64,000 bases of DNA, from NCBI GenBank assembly GCA_008973525.1, contig WACJ01000521.1, positions 62,001 through 126,000 of the forward strand. Reading direction: 5' to 3'. Source of the DNA: Stenopsyche tienmushanensis. Lineage: Eukaryota; Arthropoda; Insecta; Trichoptera; Stenopsychidae. The notes under the pieces were generated by a model. It had not been told where the DNA came from and made no database searches. It worked only from the letters and a program-made list of their open reading frames with translations. A program made the position numbers and the translations under genes. Shown here piece by piece: positions 61,801 through 64,000 of this stretch (the stretch's first letter is position 1; every line of letters starts with the position of its first letter).

Positions 61801-62172
61801 ATATCTTTCATAGAACTAATTTTATTTGCATTTAAAAATTGAGCGTTCTTATTGAAATACCCTATGTGATGATTAAATTTGATTATTTTATAATATTGTA
61901 TCGATCTGGATGTATACTTAATATTTTTATTTCATGAATACAATAATTAATATAGATTTGATCGATTTAAGTATAATTAATTTGAAATAACATCGCCAAA
62001 GAAAAATAATACTAAAAGGGGCTCATTTGGATGTATCTTGAGATTTCAAAACCACAAAAATGATGCTTATTAAAATGATTTATATTTTAATATCTCTATT
62101 ATAGATTGTTTTATATGCTTACAGGTGCATGAGATAATAATTCAGCCCATCGGACAAAGACTTTCTGAATGA
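46897..62172 (+). CDS. SDR G: farnesol dehydrogenase-like short-chain dehydrogenase (15 kb gene)
   Basis: Six exons: 46897-47028, 52015-52192, 58295-58421, 60604-60739, 61043-61210, 62125-62172; 262 residues. Phases agree with the other six genes, which is the main support for joining exons so far apart. Motifs: TGASAGIG at 12-19, Arg38-Arg39, NCAG in exon 2, Asn117, Ser146, Tyr163 and Lys167 (YPASK), SPGSVDTEM, and a QPIGQRLS tail shared with SDR F. Exon 2 is 18 bp longer than in every paralogue, adding two residues before the Cys-Asp motif and four around or after NCAG. The exons are GC-richer than those of A to D. Introns 1 (5.0 kb) and 2 (6.1 kb) are loaded with transposon relics. The start is fixed by MERWVGK. 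A missed alternative exon cannot be excluded. Confidence 0.88.
48340..48445 (+). repeat. Dispersed repeat, copy 3 of 3 (diverged)
   Basis: Shares gcgctcattcgatatgtta, gtggtccgaaa, ggaccg and cactccgtcc with 33262-33420. In SDR G intron 1. Confidence 0.5.
49141..49517 (-). mobile_element. Internally deleted mariner, copy 2, with palindromic ends
   Basis: On the minus strand: VAQPIINHFLINDDLKSSKI, LSKTQMFYWAKKFR, then (same junction as copy 1) a core piece reading around FKGILLND and YYCQLLDN. Its left end (49151-49204) is an inverted copy of its own N-terminal coding end (plus strand: TEERKREVAFSVAQRIIIRF), so the element is palindromic at both ends. It lies in SDR G intron 1. Confidence 0.65.
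49640..50345. other. GC-richer stretch of SDR G intron 1
   Basis: Less AT-rich than the flanks. Contains a 116-codon frame at 49687-50037 (+) without motifs or conserved context. It could be unique ancestral intron DNA or a degenerate insertion. Confidence 0.35.
50590..51170. repeat. Tandem ~110 bp units in SDR G intron 1
   Basis: Four imperfect units start near 50625, 50746, 50933 and 51051. Each has a (aca)ataagt-like start, gttttat[tc]gcaat, gaacg.tatggc, cgaacaaac and ttttatat. Same unit as at 41.5-42.3 kb. Confidence 0.65.
53215..54101 (-). mobile_element. hAT transposase relic (ZBED5/FAM200/SCAND3-like)
   Basis: Minus-strand frames read VGESTDVSSCAQLLVFVKYM and EEFLICSEL, then HCMIHLYALASKSLSTPLQE, SWKCKRNM, and finally DESEGEMDENLKEEITEHLE with LQRYFPKLKEEE. 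The order matches the RNase-H core and following region of hAT transposases related to the domesticated ZBED5/FAM200 proteins. Several stops and shifts (for example after TPLQEVLD) make it non-functional. Lies in SDR G intron 2. Confidence 0.75.
54123..54352. repeat. ~230 bp dispersed repeat beside the hAT relic
   Basis: Direct copy of 32829-33068. It sits immediately upstream of the first Met of the hAT relic frame, as expected for an element end or leader. Confidence 0.7.
55802..56763 (+). mobile_element. mariner element with both TIRs, 962 bp, inactive
   Basis: Terminal inverted repeats: ttagggagacccataagtaa at the left and, on the opposite strand at the right, atagggggacccataagtaa, each continuing into tcaattatttt/cga. 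TA flanks both ends (55800-55801, 56764-56765). The plus strand encodes pieces of a SETMAR/Hsmar1-like transposase: HIRHLMIFHFKMGCNATQT, the CDEKWILYDKVK block with the first Asp, PSPKPSL, then HDNARPHAAKVTQEKL with the second Asp and YSPDIAPPDYYFFK in broken frames. It is shorter than the usual ~1.3 kb and has several frameshifts. Lies in SDR G intron 2. Confidence 0.85.
56768..57600 (+). repeat. Tc1/mariner-like family remnant
   Basis: Matches 35368-35605 (tttctcagtaaact.ggcaagtc) and 36020-36180 (gcggcagggatatttcctta, cattcgaaagagcatgatct, gtctttaaatgccc). No intact coding sequence. Confidence 0.55.
59071..59590. mobile_element. MITE-like element with ~25 bp TIRs in SDR G intron 3
   Basis: The left end reads gtgccaaaaatacgtgccgt and the right end is its inverted copy (acggcacgtatttttggcac, about 59566-59585). 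About 520 bp, no transposase. A diverged relative lies at 20.9-21.6 kb. Confidence 0.7.
59690..60060 (+). repeat. AT-rich dispersed repeat, copy like 13.6-13.9 kb
   Basis: Shares gagttatagctattttag, cgcggcaact, ccggtccta, aacgcgttttt, gaaactactttttt and gttgacat with 13.68-13.80 kb in the same orientation. Confidence 0.65.
61555..61870 (+). mobile_element. Tc1-like transposase C-terminal fragment in SDR G intron 5
   Basis: Homologous to 30.8-31.1 kb: gcgtataaactgcaaat, aatgcc, ataacgaac, tgcgacaaagtt, cttattgaaataccct. Broken frames give HEIQPNLCDKVNKNFTSQI. No intact reading frame. Confidence 0.55.
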
Positions 62173-62342
62173 AATGCAGCACAAGCGCTTATATCGAGCA
62201 CATTTTAGTCATATTTTCTTAATATTATTTATGTTTTATTGCTTAAAACTGTCTGTAAAATGTCTAGGACATGTTAGGCAATTGTATTTTTTTGATCTTT
62301 ATTATGAATATAATAAAATTGTTGTTGTAAACACCGATGTAA

Positions 62343-62348
62343 AATAAA
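62343..62348 (+). promoter_or_regulatory. Poly(A) signal candidate of SDR G
   Basis: AATAAA 171 bp after the stop; another AATAAA lies at 62312-62317. Confidence 0.4.
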
Positions 62349-62833
62349 GCGACATGATTATTGTTTTAATTTGGCTGTGGTACTTTTGCGCCCAGAATAC
62401 CTTTAACAAGTCCGAGATATTGGATTTCAGCGACGCTGAAGAGGTCGACGTCATCACAAAAGTATTATCTTTCAAGAAATGTCTTTCGTAAATTTAATTA
62501 AGCGTCTCGACACTTCCTCCCCGAGATAATACAACCCCGTCGGAAATTCGAACCCCTTACAAACAATAAAAAAATAATTATTTTGCTTGTTTTTCTCGGA
62601 GGAAAAGCCGTCGGATAAGGATTCCTCGAGTTCTTCAAAGTCGTCTCGCGTAGCTGAAATCGTAAAAGCACCCCTTGATATTTGATTTCACTTCTTGCTA
62701 GACAATTCCGAGGCGATGTATTGCGATGCCGTAATGAGAAGTTGGAAGATCGTATCGAAAGTGTGTGGGTGTCGATATGAAACATTGAAATGTAATCAAA
62801 AACGTATTACATAAATATCTAAATGCGTAGGCC

Positions 62834-63235
62834 TTAAGTGGTTATAATAGATGCTAAATATAAGCATTCACAACAAAAGCCGACCAAGAATCGACCGAAA
62901 AGGGTTAAGACGCGATTTTGACGGTGCTCCGGTTGAAGCATTCTGGGCACAAATCTCGCGTACAACTTCTTGTAACCAAGTTTTTCCGACGCAATATCAC
63001 AGAGAAGATTTCGAAAAATCTCAGGAAATTCTTCGTGAAGATCTTCAAGCGTCACACGACCATTATTACGCACTTTTGTTTCAATTTTTTGCACAAGTAT
63101 AGCACATATTGCACGGACGAGAGGTGGTGGGAGTGCGCGACGACCTCTCCATCTGAAGAATTTATTGTGACTGAACAAAATGGCCGACAAATACACGAGA
63201 CCAAACAAATTGATCTTTAAGATCCCCCCAAATGA
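62834..63235 (-). mobile_element. mariner/Tc1-like transposase N-terminal fragment
   Basis: A minus-strand open frame of 124 codons reads KIETKVRNNGRVTLEDLHEE, FPEIFRNLLCDIASEKLGYK, then KLYARFVPRMLQPEHRQNR. This is the second helix-turn-helix plus the LGY.K..ARWVP..L linker of mariner-like transposases. The terminal part (63120-63235) recurs at 27.2-27.3 kb. No catalytic domain. Confidence 0.7.
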
Positions 63236-63504
63236 AAATAATTCGATAAATTAACCAAACCACATGGAAGGTTCGATAACTTCAGTTGTGTACTAAATAC
63301 ACATTACCGGGAATATCCATCAAAATTCGAGGTGTCCTTTAAGCAACATTGATGATGATAAATCAAATCAAAAATGCATTTATTGTAATGATTTGCGCTC
63401 TTTGTGGTTTCGTGGGAACGCTCAAATTTTAAAATTAGATTCGTCAATTTTTTTCTAAATATTTATGCTTTCGTCAAATTTAGATTATAAACGACGTAAG
63501 CGTC

Positions 63505-63526
63505 AGTGACTCACCGGTGAGTCGCT
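63505..63526. repeat. Near-perfect 22 bp palindrome, second copy
   Basis: Same sequence as 24007-24028 with one mismatch; flanks match in inverted orientation. Confidence 0.7.
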
Positions 63527-63714
63527 ATGTTCTTTCACAGATTTTTTCCCGTCACATATCACATCACTCAATAAGTCTGTAGGATGACACACAGTTGGCG
63601 CCACTATTGACAAATCTGTATTATTTTTAAAAAGTACCAACTTACAAGTAATACATGTCAAAATTTCATGTTATATGAAGCTACTTTTGTAATTTACAAA
63701 ATAAGAGAAAAATC

Positions 63715-64000
63715 TTTGGTCGATCACACATCGAGGTTGCGTGAGATAGATGATATCTTAAAGATATCAAAAAGCAGCATTTTGTATAGACATTTGTCCT
63801 TGAGAAAACTTTGTTCGAGTTGAGGACCGCGTTTGCTCACAGTCGATCAAAAACAACAACGCGTCGAAAGTTCAGAGCGCTGTTTGGAGCTGTTTCAGCG
63901 CAATAAAAAAACTTTTTTTATGCGATATGTGTCACAATTAATGAAACACAGATCCATCACTACAGAGTCAAATTGGCAGCCAACTGAGTGAACTGAGCAA
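63715..64000 (+). mobile_element. mariner transposase fragment (mauritiana type), runs off the right edge
   Basis: The plus strand reads LREIDDILKISKSSILYRHL, SLRKLCSS, GPRLLTVDQKQQRVESSERC, LELFQRNKKTFFMRYV, then SITTESNWQPTE. This follows the mauritiana mariner order through the linker into the core, with a stop in place of the W of the WVP motif and a damaged first-Asp block. The remainder lies outside the window. Confidence 0.8.

Noticed and set aside
62381..62459. Minus-strand stretch after a good acceptor (ctcttcag) reading about 25 codons to a stop near 62381
   Set aside because: Too short to call. No upstream exon in a matching phase was found and no family is recognised; RNA data would decide.

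Overview
The window is nuclear DNA of an arthropod, almost certainly an insect. Genes are split by introns with GT-AG junctions, intergenic DNA is AT-rich, and relics of mariner/Tc1, hAT and R1-like elements are everywhere. The coding content is one gene family: classical short-chain dehydrogenases/reductases (SDRs) of the insect farnesol dehydrogenase-like / DHRS11-like type. I assembled seven complete copies by hand from splice sites and reading frame. I cannot name the order; a hemipteran is possible but unproven.

Layout, left to right: an R1-like relic (1-1230) and mariner fragments (2.7-2.9 and 4.0-4.4 kb); SDR A (5601-9221, +); mariner fragments (10.0-11.2 kb); SDR B (12477-15930, +); SDR C (18872-19967, +) between two direct copies of a ~400 bp repeat; SDR D (24297-26063, +); SDR E (27657-29206, -), convergent with D; a nest of Tc1-like, R1-like and hAT debris (29.6-36.2 kb); SDR F (36837-39825, +); more repeats (40.9-44.3 kb); SDR G (46897-62172, +), stretched to 15 kb by introns full of transposons; and mariner-type fragments to the right edge.

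All seven genes have six exons at the same places with the same phases (0, 1, 2, 0, 0). Exon 1 always encodes 44 residues holding the dinucleotide-binding motif. Intron 3 always falls inside the codon of the catalytic serine (AG|N). This shows expansion from one ancestor by duplication. A, B, C and D look closest to one another; F and G share a 136-nt exon 4 and a QPIGQR-type C-terminus. Six genes keep TGxxxGxG, an NNAG-like loop, the Asn-Ser-Tyr-Lys tetrad and SPG, with Arg-Arg after strand beta-2 (NADP-type). They probably encode cytosolic NADP-dependent alcohol dehydrogenases; the substrate (farnesol, another isoprenoid or another alcohol) cannot be read from sequence.

The odd member is SDR E, the only one on the minus strand. 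Its frame and splice sites are intact, yet a glycine is replaced by glutamate in both the cofactor motif (TGAHSELG) and the NNAG motif (NAAE), SPG has become HHG, and Arg-Arg has become Asp-Arg-Asp, while the catalytic tetrad is kept. It is the best candidate here for something new: a diverged or pseudo-enzyme kept among active paralogues. No tRNA, rRNA, CRISPR array or non-SDR protein-coding gene could be supported.
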